A stretch of DNA of 64,000 nucleotides from a virus: positions 84,939 to 148,938 of the IMG/VR virus record IMGVR_UViG_3300042863_002243; one strand, 5' to 3'. The notes under the pieces are model-generated. The model worked only from the letters and a program-made list of their open reading frames with translations. It made no database searches and had not been told where the DNA came from. Numbering within the stretch: the first letter of the stretch is position 1; each line of letters opens with the position of its first letter. Shown here piece by piece: positions 16,533 to 27,773 of this stretch. The position numbers and the translations under genes were made by a program.

Positions 16533-16832
16533 TTTTTCTTTCTGTCTCAATTGGATAAGATAATTTTCCCAGATTGATCCTCCTTCTTTTATACCAGGTT
16601 TAGCGCTCTTGTGTAACTTAGCTCTTTGTGACATTATATACGATGCTATAATAGCATCTTTTAATTCTATTTCTTTTTTATCCAACATTTCTTGTAATCT
16701 TCTTATTGATTTTAGAGCTTCGTCCCTATTTGCAAATCTTAATCCTTTAGGATAGCTTTGTCCTGAGTCGAAAGGTTTAATATCATTTAGATAAATCTGT
16801 TCGAATAATTTGAAGGTTAGAATTTTTTTCAC
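16527..16832 (-). CDS. tagged small helical protein, minus strand
   Basis: A 101-aa protein read from a GTG start, MKKILTFKLFEQIY, tag-like with LFE. The body is helical (DEALKSIRRLQEMLDKKEIELKDAIIASYI) and basic at the end. It is the only minus-strand gene in the first 48 kb, sitting between two plus-strand blocks. A start-proximal AATATATAA lies 12 nt before the GTG. No family recognised. Confidence 0.55.
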   Translation of the reverse strand: MKKILTFKLFEQIYLNDIKPFDSGQSYPKGLRFANRDEALKSIRRLQEMLDKKEIELKDAIIASYIMSQRAKLHKSAKPGIKEGGSIWENYLIQLRQKEKL

Positions 16833-16834
16833 TT

Positions 16835-16844
16835 ATTATATATT
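16835..16844 (-). promoter_or_regulatory. late-type promoter motif, start-proximal variant
   Basis: AATATATAAT on the minus strand, 12 nt before the GTG start at 16832; one base from the GATATATAA consensus. Confidence 0.4.
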
Positions 16845-16886
16845 CTAAAATGAAACCTCTTTCAATTATTATTATAAGATAAGAGT

Positions 16887-18293
16887 ATGATAATCGATAT
16901 AGAAAATACAGGAGGCGGTTTAACGGTCTCACATTACACCGAAGAAGGTGAAGTTAATATGTTAAAAATCCCAGTACCAAAGGCATTACAATTTGTTTGG
17001 CAAAAGACACAGGATTACGATAAAGCCAAAGATAAAGAATGGCTTTCTTGGGACGCAAAACCTATTAAGAAAGTTTCTTCCACAAAATTTGATAAGTATA
17101 GAGTAGTAGAAATATTAGAAGCTATAGATCCGGAGATAACTAAACCTTTATGGGATTATCAGACTCCGAAAAAATACTTTGTCGATATAGAGGTAGAGAT
17201 CACAGATAATCGTGCAGATTCATTAGACACTGAGAATGCTAAGAATAGAGTGCTTTCAATAGGAATGGCTTCTTCTCACGGAAAGGTACTAGTGATTGGT
17301 CTACAAGATATGACACCCGAAAGGATTCTTAAAATTGAAAAAAGAATTAAAGAGCATTTTAAAGACCAGGAAGGAGATTGGACATTTAATTATAGGAAGT
17401 TTGAAAGTGAATTTGATATGATGTACACATTTCTTTCTAAGTTAGTTCCAAAAATGCCTTTAATTACTGGATGGAACTGGTTTGGGTATGACTGGCCTTA
17501 TTTGATAAACAGAGCTAGGAGATTAGGTATAGATCCTAAAATTGCTTCACCGAGTGGAGTTCTTCTAGGAAAGAATCAAATACCTATGCATGTACTAATG
17601 GTTGACTATCTGGACATTTACAAAAAATGGGATAGGGTAGTTAAGATCAGAGAATCTAATTCTTTAGACTATGTGGCAACTCAAGCAATTGGTATTAAAA
17701 AAATTGCTTATAATGGAACATTAAAAGATTTATATGAATCTGATTTTGATACATTCATATTCTATAATGCTATTGACTGTGGTCTTGTTCATTATATTGA
17801 TAGAAGACTCGATACTCTTTCTACATTCTTTAAAATAGCAGAAGTTAGTAGAGTGGAGATTAATAGAGCACTTTCTCCTGTATGGACTACAGAAGTACTT
17901 ATGTTAAGAAAATTCTTAGAAAGAAAAAGAGTTATACTAAGTGAAAGAAAAGAAGAGAACCACGTAAAATTTGAAGGAGCCTATGTAAAGAAACCAGAGA
18001 GAGGAATTTATGAATGGATCGCTTGCTTTGACTTTGCTTCACTGTATCCTAATACTATGATGCAATGGGGAATTTCACCAGAGGTTTATATAGGAAAGAA
18101 TCTAAAAGAAATACCAGAAGGAGCAATTAAGACATCATCAGGAGCAGTATTTTACAGCAAAGAAGGAAAGGAACCTATACTTAGAGAAATATTACAAGGA
18201 TTATACTCGCAAAGGAAAGCAACTAAGAAGAAATATTTTGAATGTGAAAAAGAAATAGAAAAAATTAAAAAAGTAATAAAAACAAAACAATAA
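16887..18293 (+). CDS. gp43: DNA polymerase gp43, N-terminal half (exonuclease and motif A)
   Basis: A 468-aa protein covering the first half of a family B polymerase: N-terminal domain, Exo I DIEVE, Exo II GWNWFGYDWPYL, Exo III region YNAIDCGLVHYI, and palm motif A DFASLYPNTM with the catalytic Asp at about 382. It stops shortly after, in a Lys/Glu-rich helix that corresponds to the fingers. Motifs B and C are missing here and are found in the gene at 36644, 18.35 kb downstream. The two add up to 859 aa, near T4 gp43 (898 aa). The two products must assemble for activity. Confidence 0.9.
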   Translation: MIIDIENTGGGLTVSHYTEEGEVNMLKIPVPKALQFVWQKTQDYDKAKDKEWLSWDAKPIKKVSSTKFDKYRVVEILEAIDPEITKPLWDYQTPKKYFVDIEVEITDNRADSLDTENAKNRVLSIGMASSHGKVLVIGLQDMTPERILKIEKRIKEHFKDQEGDWTFNYRKFESEFDMMYTFLSKLVPKMPLITGWNWFGYDWPYLINRARRLGIDPKIASPSGVLLGKNQIPMHVLMVDYLDIYKKWDRVVKIRESNSLDYVATQAIGIKKIAYNGTLKDLYESDFDTFIFYNAIDCGLVHYIDRRLDTLSTFFKIAEVSRVEINRALSPVWTTEVLMLRKFLERKRVILSERKEENHVKFEGAYVKKPERGIYEWIACFDFASLYPNTMMQWGISPEVYIGKNLKEIPEGAIKTSSGAVFYSKEGKEPILREILQGLYSQRKATKKKYFECEKEIEKIKKVIKTKQ

Positions 18294-18302
18294 AAATAAA
18301 TT

Positions 18303-18767
18303 ATGGCAAATTCAGACAACACATGCGCAGATCTTCCAGTAGAAGATTTTCACACAGGAGCAAACGATACATTCGGTTTGATCTACGACAAACAAAAAGA
18401 ATTACAAACTAGATACGGGTTTGATTTTAGCGATTGGACGCTAAAACAAATTGCAGATTTCTGGATGGTAAATAAACACGCAATGAGTGACGAACTAAAT
18501 GAAATGTTTGACTCATTAGGAGGCGTTAAAGATGGTATTGGATCTGCAGCTTGGAAATACTGGAAAGGAGACAATAAGAAAGCAGCAGAGATGAAAATCT
18601 CAGATTTAACAGAATCCGACAAATTGGAATTATTTTATGAGTGGATTGATGGTTTACATTTCTTTATGAATTTTGCAATTTCTATGGGTATGACAAGTAA
18701 GGATATTATTAATCTTTATATGGCAAAAAATTCAGAAAATCACGACAGACAGCAAAGAGGTTATTAA
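18303..18767 (+). CDS. dimeric all-alpha dUTPase/dCTPase (gp56-like)
   Basis: A 154-aa helical protein. The C-terminal half has EWIDGLHFFMNFAISMGM and NLYMAKNSENHDRQQRGY, matching the metal-binding and nucleotide-binding pattern of dimeric dUTPases, the superfamily of T4 gp56. It would remove dUTP (and possibly dCTP) and supply precursor for dTMP. It lies between a polymerase gene and nrdB, a fitting nucleotide-metabolism context. Confidence 0.7.
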   Translation: MANSDNTCADLPVEDFHTGANDTFGLIYDKQKELQTRYGFDFSDWTLKQIADFWMVNKHAMSDELNEMFDSLGGVKDGIGSAAWKYWKGDNKKAAEMKISDLTESDKLELFYEWIDGLHFFMNFAISMGMTSKDIINLYMAKNSENHDRQQRGY

Positions 18768-18774
18768 TATATAA
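18766..18774 (+). promoter_or_regulatory. late-type motif variant AATATATAA before nrdB
   Basis: 25 nt before the nrdB ATG, overlapping the dUTPase stop. One mismatch to the consensus and before a metabolic gene, so less certain. Confidence 0.3.
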
Positions 18775-18790
18775 AAGACAAAAAACATAA

Positions 18791-19771
18791 ATGGAAAAGT
18801 TACTTACGCCGAATCCTAGAAGATTCTCATTATTCCCAGTACAAGAACCAGATATCTGGATGATGTACAAAACTGCAGAAGCTTCTTTCTGGACAGCAGA
18901 AGAGATTGATTTAGCACAAGATATTTCTCATTGGAGAGATAAGCTTAATGATAACGAAAGATATTTTATTAAGAACGTAATTGCTTTCTTTAATAACTCT
19001 GATGGGATAGTTAATGAAAATCTTGCAGCTAACTTTTTCAATCAAGTTCAGTATCCAGAAGCTAGATGCTTTTATGGATTTCAATTAGCTATTGAGAATA
19101 TACACGGGGAGGTTTATTCACTTCTTATAGATTCTTACATATCTGATGAGGAAGAGAAAGAACATCTATTTAATGCTATTGATACTGTTCCTGCTGTTAA
19201 AAGAAAAGCAGATTGGGCAATGAAATGGATTGATAATGGAACATTCACTGAGAATATGATTGCATTTGCTGCTGTTGAAGGTATTTTCTTTTCTGGATCT
19301 TTCTGTTCTATATACTGGCTAAAGAAAAGAGGACTTATGCCAGGTCTTTGCTTTGCCAATGAATTAATCTCTAGAGACGAAGGTCTACATTGTGATTTTG
19401 CTTGTTTACTTTACACTAAACACATCGAAAATAAACTTCCAGAGGAAACAGTGAAAGCTATTATTAGTGAAGCTGTAGAGATCGAGAAGGAGTTTGTTAC
19501 TTCATCTTTACCTGTTAGATTAATTGGTATGAACGCTGATCTTATGTGCGAGTATATTGAATTTGTAGCAGATAGGCTTTTAACATCTCTGGGATGTTCT
19601 AAAATCTATGATACTAAATGTCCTTTTGATTTTATGATAAATATTGCTTTAGAAAACAAAGGAAATTTCTTCGAGGGTAGAGTTGGCTCATATCAGAAAT
19701 CAGGAGTTATGGACAGTACCAAAGATAATGGAAATACAGGAAAAGCTTTTACAATGGATGCGGATTTTTAA
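18791..19771 (+). CDS. nrdB: ribonucleotide reductase class Ia beta subunit
   Basis: A 326-aa protein of the class I small-subunit family. Visible: [25 protein letters not shown]-type N terminus, the iron-ligand and radical region around [10 protein letters not shown] (Glu, His and the radical Tyr), and [14 protein letters not shown] with further Glu and His ligands. It houses the diiron-tyrosyl radical that starts reduction of ribonucleotides by NrdA. nrdA lies 2.7 kb downstream, separated by the collagen-like fibre gene. Confidence 0.95.
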   Translation: MEKLLTPNPRRFSLFPVQEPDIWMMYKTAEASFWTAEEIDLAQDISHWRDKLNDNERYFIKNVIAFFNNSDGIVNENLAANFFNQVQYPEARCFYGFQLAIENIHGEVYSLLIDSYISDEEEKEHLFNAIDTVPAVKRKADWAMKWIDNGTFTENMIAFAAVEGIFFSGSFCSIYWLKKRGLMPGLCFANELISRDEGLHCDFACLLYTKHIENKLPEETVKAIISEAVEIEKEFVTSSLPVRLIGMNADLMCEYIEFVADRLLTSLGCSKIYDTKCPFDFMINIALENKGNFFEGRVGSYQKSGVMDSTKDNGNTGKAFTMDADF

Positions 19772-19794
19772 TTTCCAATAACATAGTAATTATT

Positions 19795-22229
<2,435 letters not shown>

Positions 22230-22230
22230 T

Positions 22231-22395
22231 ATGTACGATCACGTATACAGAATAACTGATTACCAAATAGAGGTAGATGGCGTAATGGAAAACCGTCAAA
22301 GAATTCAATATTGGAATAACGAGGAAGATTATCTGATAGAGGAATATTACGGAGCACCGGGGGAAATACGTTCAGGATACACCCAAATTCAATAA
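22231..22395 (+). CDS. small hypothetical protein downstream of fibre
   Basis: A 54-aa acidic protein, Tyr-rich (starts MYDHVYRITD, ends SGYTQIQ), beginning 1 nt after the fibre stop. The immediate linkage and late promoter upstream suggest a fibre-associated role such as a chaperone or adaptor, but this is only context. Confidence 0.5.
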   Translation: MYDHVYRITDYQIEVDGVMENRQRIQYWNNEEDYLIEEYYGAPGEIRSGYTQIQ

Positions 22396-22403
22396 AAAAA
22401 GCG

Positions 22404-22446
22404 AAATAAATATTATTATTAGTGGAAACTAATGGGTTTATTTTTC
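22404..22446 (+). terminator. probable terminator before nrdA
   Basis: Outer stem AAATAAA / TTTATTT and inner stem ATTAGT / ACTAAT around a GGAA loop, with an internal bulge and a following T run. Weak in G-C pairs. Confidence 0.5.
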
Positions 22447-22490
22447 TATAATTTTTTACATCAAATAAAATAAATAAAAATATAAAAATA

Positions 22491-24860
22491 ATGGAAGTAA
22501 CAAAAAGAGACGGAGCTAAAGAAAGAGTTAAGCTTGATAAAATTTTAAATCGTGTTAAGAAGCAATCTTATGGTTTAAATATGGATTATATTGAGCCAAT
22601 GGAAATTGCAAAGAAAGTTATACATGGTTTATATGATGGTATTTCTTCAGTAGAACTTGATACTTTAGCAGCAGAAACAGCAGCTGCTTTAACTCCTACT
22701 CATCCTGACTATTCTATTTTAGCTTCCAGAATATGTGTTACTTCATTACATAAAAGAACTCCTAAAAGTTTTTCAAGTGTGATCGATCAGCTTTATAACT
22801 ATGTTGATCCTAAAACTGGATTAAAAGCCCCAATGATTGCTGATGATGTCTATGATATTATTATGAAGAATTCTAAAGATATAGATTCTCAAATTATTGC
22901 TGATAGGGATTTAGATTATGATTATTTTGGATTTAAGACTTTAGAAAAATCATATCTTTTAAAGATTGACGGTTTACCAGCAGAAAGACCACAACAAATG
23001 TTAATGAGAGTTGCTATTGGTATACATAAAGAAGATTTAGCTTCTGCTTATAAAACATATGACTTAATGAGTCAAGGTTACTTCACACATGCTACACCTA
23101 CTTTATTTAATGCAGGTACTAGAAGACCTCAGCTTTCTTCTTGTTTCTTAGTTTCAATGGATGGGGATTCAATTCAAGGCATTTATAAAACATTAGCAGA
23201 CGTAGCTCAGATCTCTAAAAATGCGGGAGGTATTGGTTTACATATACATAATGTAAGAGGCACAGGAGCTTATATTAGAGGAACAAATGGTACTTCTAAT
23301 GGAATTATCCCGATGTTAAAAGTATTTAATGAGACTGCAAGATACGTAGATCAAGGCGGAGGAAGAAGAAAAGGTTCCTTTGCTATTTATTTAGAGCCTT
23401 GGCATTGTGATGTTGAAGACTTCTTAAATCTTAGAAAAAATCACGGTAAAGAAGAAATGAGAGCTAGAGATCTTTTCTTAGCTTTATGGACTCCTGATTT
23501 ATTTATGCAGAGAGTTAAAGAAGATGGCGAATGGACTTTGTTCTCTCCAGACGAAGCTCCTGGATTAGATGATGTTTATGGTGATGACTTTGTTAAGCTT
23601 TATACAAAATATGAAGAAGAAGGAAGAGGAAGAAAAACGATCAAAGCACAGGAGCTTTGGTATAAAATAATTGAAGCACAGATTGAAACAGGAACTCCTT
23701 ATATGCTTTATAAGGATGCAGCTAATATCAAATCCAACCAGAAAAATTTAGGGACTATTAAATCTTCAAATCTTTGTACGGAGATTATGGAATATTCAGA
23801 TTCTAAAGAAACTGCAGTTTGTAATTTAGCTTCTATTGCATTACCTAAATTTATTATTCCTGGTAAGAAACCTAAATATGATCTTATTGCTCTTAAGGAT
23901 ATAGCTTACACCGCTACAATCAATCTTAATAGGGTAATTGATGTTAACTATTATCCTACAAAAGAGACTAAGACTTCTAATATGAAGCACAGGCCAATTG
24001 GTATTGGTGTTCAAGGTCTAGCTGATACTTTTGCTATTCTAAAAATACCTTTTGAATCTGATGAAGCTAAAAATTTAGATAGAGATATTTTTGAAGCAAT
24101 TTATTACGGAGCTATGTGTGCTTCAGTTGATCTTGCAGAAAAAGAAGGAGCGTATCAAACCTTCAAAGGATCACCACTATCTAAAGGATTATTCCAATTT
24201 GATCTATGGAATGAATCACCAAGTACAAGATGGGATTGGGAGGAATTAAGAGAAAGAGTTTTAACTCACGGAGCTAGAAACTCTTTATTGCTTGCACCTA
24301 TGCCTACTGCTTCTACAAGTCAGATCTTAGGAAACAACGAATGCTTTGAACCATTCACTTCCAATATTTATATCAGAAAAACATTATCTGGTGAATTCCC
24401 AGTAGTTAATAAACATCTTGTTAAAGATCTAGTTAAACTTAATATGTGGGATGACAATCTTAGAGATAAGATCATAATCAATAATGGATCAGTTCAGGAT
24501 ATTGCAGAAATACCTGATGAGATTAAGATCATTTATAAAACTGCTTGGGAAATGAGTCAGAAGATCATTATAGATCATGCTGCAGCACGAGCACCTTTTA
24601 TATGTCAAAGTCAAAGTATGAATTTGTTTGTTCAAGATGCCAACTTTGCCAAACTTTCTTCTGCTCATTTTTATGGGTGGGATAAAGGACTAAAGACTGG
24701 TAGTTATTATATAAGAACTAAAGCTGCTACTACAGCTATAAAAGGTCTAGGTATAGATCTTAGTAGAAACCAAGACATTCCTAAATCTGAAGATGATAAC
24801 TACAGTGATTTATCTTGTAGTATAGACAACCCAGAAGATTGTGAAGCTTGTGGATCATAA
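22491..24860 (+). CDS. nrdA: ribonucleotide reductase class Ia alpha subunit
   Basis: A 789-aa large subunit. It has an N-terminal ATP-cone ([18 protein letters not shown]), the first active-site Cys in [10 protein letters not shown], the [11 protein letters not shown] segment with the thiyl-radical Cys, glycine-rich substrate loops, and a C-terminal shuttle pair in EDCEACGS. It reduces ribonucleoside diphosphates to supply dNTPs. nrdB is upstream. The following adenylate kinase gene starts 12 nt later. Confidence 0.95.
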   Translation: MEVTKRDGAKERVKLDKILNRVKKQSYGLNMDYIEPMEIAKKVIHGLYDGISSVELDTLAAETAAALTPTHPDYSILASRICVTSLHKRTPKSFSSVIDQLYNYVDPKTGLKAPMIADDVYDIIMKNSKDIDSQIIADRDLDYDYFGFKTLEKSYLLKIDGLPAERPQQMLMRVAIGIHKEDLASAYKTYDLMSQGYFTHATPTLFNAGTRRPQLSSCFLVSMDGDSIQGIYKTLADVAQISKNAGGIGLHIHNVRGTGAYIRGTNGTSNGIIPMLKVFNETARYVDQGGGRRKGSFAIYLEPWHCDVEDFLNLRKNHGKEEMRARDLFLALWTPDLFMQRVKEDGEWTLFSPDEAPGLDDVYGDDFVKLYTKYEEEGRGRKTIKAQELWYKIIEAQIETGTPYMLYKDAANIKSNQKNLGTIKSSNLCTEIMEYSDSKETAVCNLASIALPKFIIPGKKPKYDLIALKDIAYTATINLNRVIDVNYYPTKETKTSNMKHRPIGIGVQGLADTFAILKIPFESDEAKNLDRDIFEAIYYGAMCASVDLAEKEGAYQTFKGSPLSKGLFQFDLWNESPSTRWDWEELRERVLTHGARNSLLLAPMPTASTSQILGNNECFEPFTSNIYIRKTLSGEFPVVNKHLVKDLVKLNMWDDNLRDKIIINNGSVQDIAEIPDEIKIIYKTAWEMSQKIIIDHAAARAPFICQSQSMNLFVQDANFAKLSSAHFYGWDKGLKTGSYYIRTKAATTAIKGLGIDLSRNQDIPKSEDDNYSDLSCSIDNPEDCEACGS

Positions 24861-24872
24861 GATATAAAAAAA

Positions 24873-25520
24873 ATGAATAGACCTAAGAAGCTTAGCAATT
24901 TTAAAGAATTCGTAAAAGAATACGGAGATATAGATGGAAAAGAAGATACCAAAAAAACCCCATGTATAATTTTAGCAGGACCTCCGGGATGTGGTAAGGG
25001 AACACAAGCTAGAATTATAGCCAAAGGTATGAGATGGAAACACATTTCAACTGGGGATATATTAAGGGATTCTGATAATAAAGAGATCAAGAAGTTAATG
25101 AAAACTGGTAATCTTCTTCCTGATGAGATTGTAGGTAAAGAGCTTATAGATTATCTTAAAAAATTAACTAAACATAGCGATCCTAAGGGATATATTTTTG
25201 ACGGATATCCTAGAAATCTTCAACAGAAGGCTATATTTGACGAGATTTGTAGAATTAATAATATCTCATTAGAATATGTTTTCTTTTTAAATGTCGCAGA
25301 GAAGATATTAAGGGAAAGAATAAAAGAAAGAAGTAAATCTTCGGGAAGATCTGATGATAAAAACGAGGAAGCATTCCAAATTAGAATGGATGAATATAAT
25401 GAACAGACGTTACCTATGATAGAATCTATGAGAAAAGGAGGAGGATTTTTGGAAATATCAGGGGAAAATAAATTGGATGATATTACTAAGCTGATATTTA
25501 ATAAAATTAATGAAATTTAA
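24873..25520 (+). CDS. adk: adenylate kinase with N-terminal tag-like extension
   Basis: A 215-aa protein with a full adenylate kinase core: P-loop GPPGCGKGT at residues 36-44, STGDILRD, FDGYPRN and an Arg-rich ERIKERSKSSGRSDD lid. The short lid marks the small-type enzymes. Ahead of it lie about 28 extra residues starting MNRPKKLSNFKEFVKEYG, which match the shared tag, with VKE as the cut site. It converts AMP + ATP to 2 ADP, feeding NrdA just upstream. The extension suggests that part of the pool could be packaged. Confidence 0.85.
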   Translation: MNRPKKLSNFKEFVKEYGDIDGKEDTKKTPCIILAGPPGCGKGTQARIIAKGMRWKHISTGDILRDSDNKEIKKLMKTGNLLPDEIVGKELIDYLKKLTKHSDPKGYIFDGYPRNLQQKAIFDEICRINNISLEYVFFLNVAEKILRERIKERSKSSGRSDDKNEEAFQIRMDEYNEQTLPMIESMRKGGGFLEISGENKLDDITKLIFNKINEI

Positions 25521-25557
25521 TTGCAATTTTATTGTATAATAGTTAAATCTTAAAAAT

Positions 25558-26805
25558 ATGTCAAAATCAAAAACAGAAGAAATAGTTAAGGCAACTCCTA
25601 CTATATGTCTTACTATGATCGTTAAGAATGAATCTAAAGTCATAAGGAAATGCATAGATTCAGTTAGAGATTATATTAGTTATTGGGTTATTGTTGATAC
25701 TGGATCAACCGATGGAACTCAAGATCTTATTAAAGAAATAATGGCCGAATATGGTATTCCTGGAGAATTACACGAAAGACCATGGGTAGATTTTGGATAT
25801 AATAGAACAGAAAATCTTAAACTTGCCAAAGACAAATCTGACTATAGACTTATTATAGATGCTGATGATGTGTTATTCGTAGAGAACGGAGAAAATCCAT
25901 TTATTAACCTAACTGAAGACTTCTATAAGATTAAATTAAGATTGGGAAGTCTGGCATATTATAGAACACAAGTAATTAGAGGAGATCAAGATTGGAAATA
26001 TATTGGTGTACTTCATGAATATCTTTCTGGACCTGAAGGAATAGATCTAACCGAAGAATTTTTACCCGAAGGTGTTGAAATGCACGCAGCAGTATCCGGG
26101 CATAATAGAGATATCAAAGGGAAAGATAAGTATTACAATGATGCTTTAATATTTGAAAAGGCCATTATAACTACACCTAAGGAGGAACTTCCTATTGATT
26201 TAGAAAGAAGATATGTTTTTTATATGGCTCAAAGTTATAGAGATGCTGGAATGCACGAAAGATCTATAGAAGCTTATCAAAGAAGAGTAGATCTAGGTGG
26301 ATGGGCAGAAGAGGTTTACGTCTCTAAATATTGGATTGCTAGACAGAAACACTCATTAAACAAATCAGACGAGGAGATTATTGATGCTTATTTAAAAGCT
26401 TGGGAATATAGACCTAATAGACTTGAATCCCTTTATCATTTAATAAAATTCTTAGGAAGTAAAAAAAGATATGCTTTGGCTTTTGCTCTAGCTGCTGTTG
26501 GAATGAAAACAGGATCTTGCTCAGATATTCTTTTCGTTGAAGATGAGATCTGGAAATGGAGAATGCCTGATGAATATTCAGTATTGGCTTATTATAATGG
26601 AAATGCAGAGGAAGCACACAAAGTAACCACAATAATTATTAATTCCCCTCTATTTGATAAGATTTCTCCTAACGAACAAGAAAGAATCAGAAAGAATATG
26701 GAATTCTATAGTAAAGCTATTACAAAAGCTACAGAACCTACAGAACCTACAGAACTTATAGAAGCTACAGAAGATGTAGAAGCTACAGAAGAAGTTAAAA
26801 ACTAG
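25558..26805 (+). CDS. GT2-family glycosyltransferase with TPR-like region
   Basis: A 415-aa protein. N-terminal GT-A domain: CLTMIVKNESKVIRKCIDSV, VIVDTGSTDGTQDL, and IIDADDVLF (the metal-binding D-x-D). The middle, with YVFYMAQSYRDAGMHERSIEAYQRRV, looks like TPR helices. The end is a Thr/Glu/Pro repeat (ATEPTEPTE and similar). Substrate is unknown; phage DNA, virion protein or host surface glycan are all possible. It follows adk by 37 nt. Confidence 0.75.
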   Translation: MSKSKTEEIVKATPTICLTMIVKNESKVIRKCIDSVRDYISYWVIVDTGSTDGTQDLIKEIMAEYGIPGELHERPWVDFGYNRTENLKLAKDKSDYRLIIDADDVLFVENGENPFINLTEDFYKIKLRLGSLAYYRTQVIRGDQDWKYIGVLHEYLSGPEGIDLTEEFLPEGVEMHAAVSGHNRDIKGKDKYYNDALIFEKAIITTPKEELPIDLERRYVFYMAQSYRDAGMHERSIEAYQRRVDLGGWAEEVYVSKYWIARQKHSLNKSDEEIIDAYLKAWEYRPNRLESLYHLIKFLGSKKRYALAFALAAVGMKTGSCSDILFVEDEIWKWRMPDEYSVLAYYNGNAEEAHKVTTIIINSPLFDKISPNEQERIRKNMEFYSKAITKATEPTEPTELIEATEDVEATEEVKN

Positions 26806-26823
26806 GAATTAGTGAGGACGGAA

Positions 26824-26832
26824 GATATATAA
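26824..26832 (+). promoter_or_regulatory. late-type promoter motif GATATATAA
   Basis: Exact motif in the 42-nt gap after the glycosyltransferase, 24 nt before the ATG of the tagged gene at 26848. Confidence 0.6.
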
Positions 26833-26847
26833 CATAAAAGTTATATC

Positions 26848-27333
26848 ATGAGAATTTTAAAATTTTCCGAATTCCTTAATGAGCAATCAGTTTATAATAC
26901 AGGAGTCCCTTTATACAGAGGCACAAGTTTTGAGCCAGAAAGAACTATTAAAAGAAATCAATTAATTTCTGAATTAAGAAGTCTTTTAACTCAAGTAATG
27001 AATGGTACTCTTTCCGAAATATCTTTAGTAGCAGAAATACCTACACAAGGTAAAAATGCTCCACAATATTTGAAAGATATTTATTCTGAAATGGGATACA
27101 ATCCAGGTAAAGATATGGAAGATGAGTACGATGAAGAAAACGACACTTATCTTGGTAACAGAGACAGAACTGGAGATGAACCATCTACAAACATATTTGT
27201 AGATTCTGAATTTTTAGTTAAAGATGTAGATGAAGCTAGAAATGTTATTATAGCAATTCCTTATTCATTAAAAAAGAAAAACATCTTAGTTGAACTTACT
27301 CCAGAAATGATTGATGAAGCATTCATTAAATAA
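26848..27333 (+). CDS. hypothetical protein with capsid-targeting-like tag
   Basis: A 161-aa protein starting MRILKFSEFLNEQS, almost a superposition on T4 MKTYQEFIAE with one more residue; cut predicted after LNE (residue 12). The next residues include LYRGTSF, recalling ADP-ribosyltransferase-like openings, but no catalytic motif follows, so I do not assign it. An acidic central loop (EDEYDEENDTYLG) is present. Confidence 0.6.
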   Translation: MRILKFSEFLNEQSVYNTGVPLYRGTSFEPERTIKRNQLISELRSLLTQVMNGTLSEISLVAEIPTQGKNAPQYLKDIYSEMGYNPGKDMEDEYDEENDTYLGNRDRTGDEPSTNIFVDSEFLVKDVDEARNVIIAIPYSLKKKNILVELTPEMIDEAFIK

Positions 27334-27339
27334 TTAATT

Positions 27340-27699
27340 ATGGAATACGAAGATTTTCATTTAGTAAAAATCGGGGACCATACTTTTGTTTTAGAACAAT
27401 GTAAAGATTTTTCAAAGGGACTTTCTAATAGAGAGCATCTTCTCGAAAATGAGGGGATGCTTTTTAATTTTAAAGAATCTGGTCCTAAAAGCTTTCATAT
27501 GAAAGATTGTTATCTACCTCTTGATATTCTATTCATAAAAGAAGGCAAAATCCAAAAAATTTATCACAATTGTAGTCCATGCGAAACTGATGAGTGTCAA
27601 AAATTTGAACATGATTCCGCAGATACTATTATTGAACTCCTAGGAGGCACATGTGAGAGCAATAATATTAGCGAAGGACTAATCTACAGACTGATGTAG
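27340..27699 (+). CDS. DUF192-family protein
   Basis: A 119-aa protein with the DUF192 signature: KGLSNREHLLENEGMLFNF, SFHMKDCYLPLDILFI, EGKIQKIYHNCSPC. The family is widespread and of unknown function. Extra Cys residues (CETDEC) follow the core. It lies 6 nt after the tagged gene upstream. Confidence 0.75.
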   Translation: MEYEDFHLVKIGDHTFVLEQCKDFSKGLSNREHLLENEGMLFNFKESGPKSFHMKDCYLPLDILFIKEGKIQKIYHNCSPCETDECQKFEHDSADTIIELLGGTCESNNISEGLIYRLM

Positions 27700-27773
27700 G
27701 AAACTTTTCCCTCTTTTACTGTTAAAATATATGTTACTAAGGTAAATTGTATTTTATAAAAATTAAATCTTGA

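Noticed and set aside
26848-27333. ADP-ribosyltransferase (LYRGTSF near the start)
   Set aside because: No further catalytic motif (such as a later E-x-E or S-x-S) was visible in the rest of the 161 residues.
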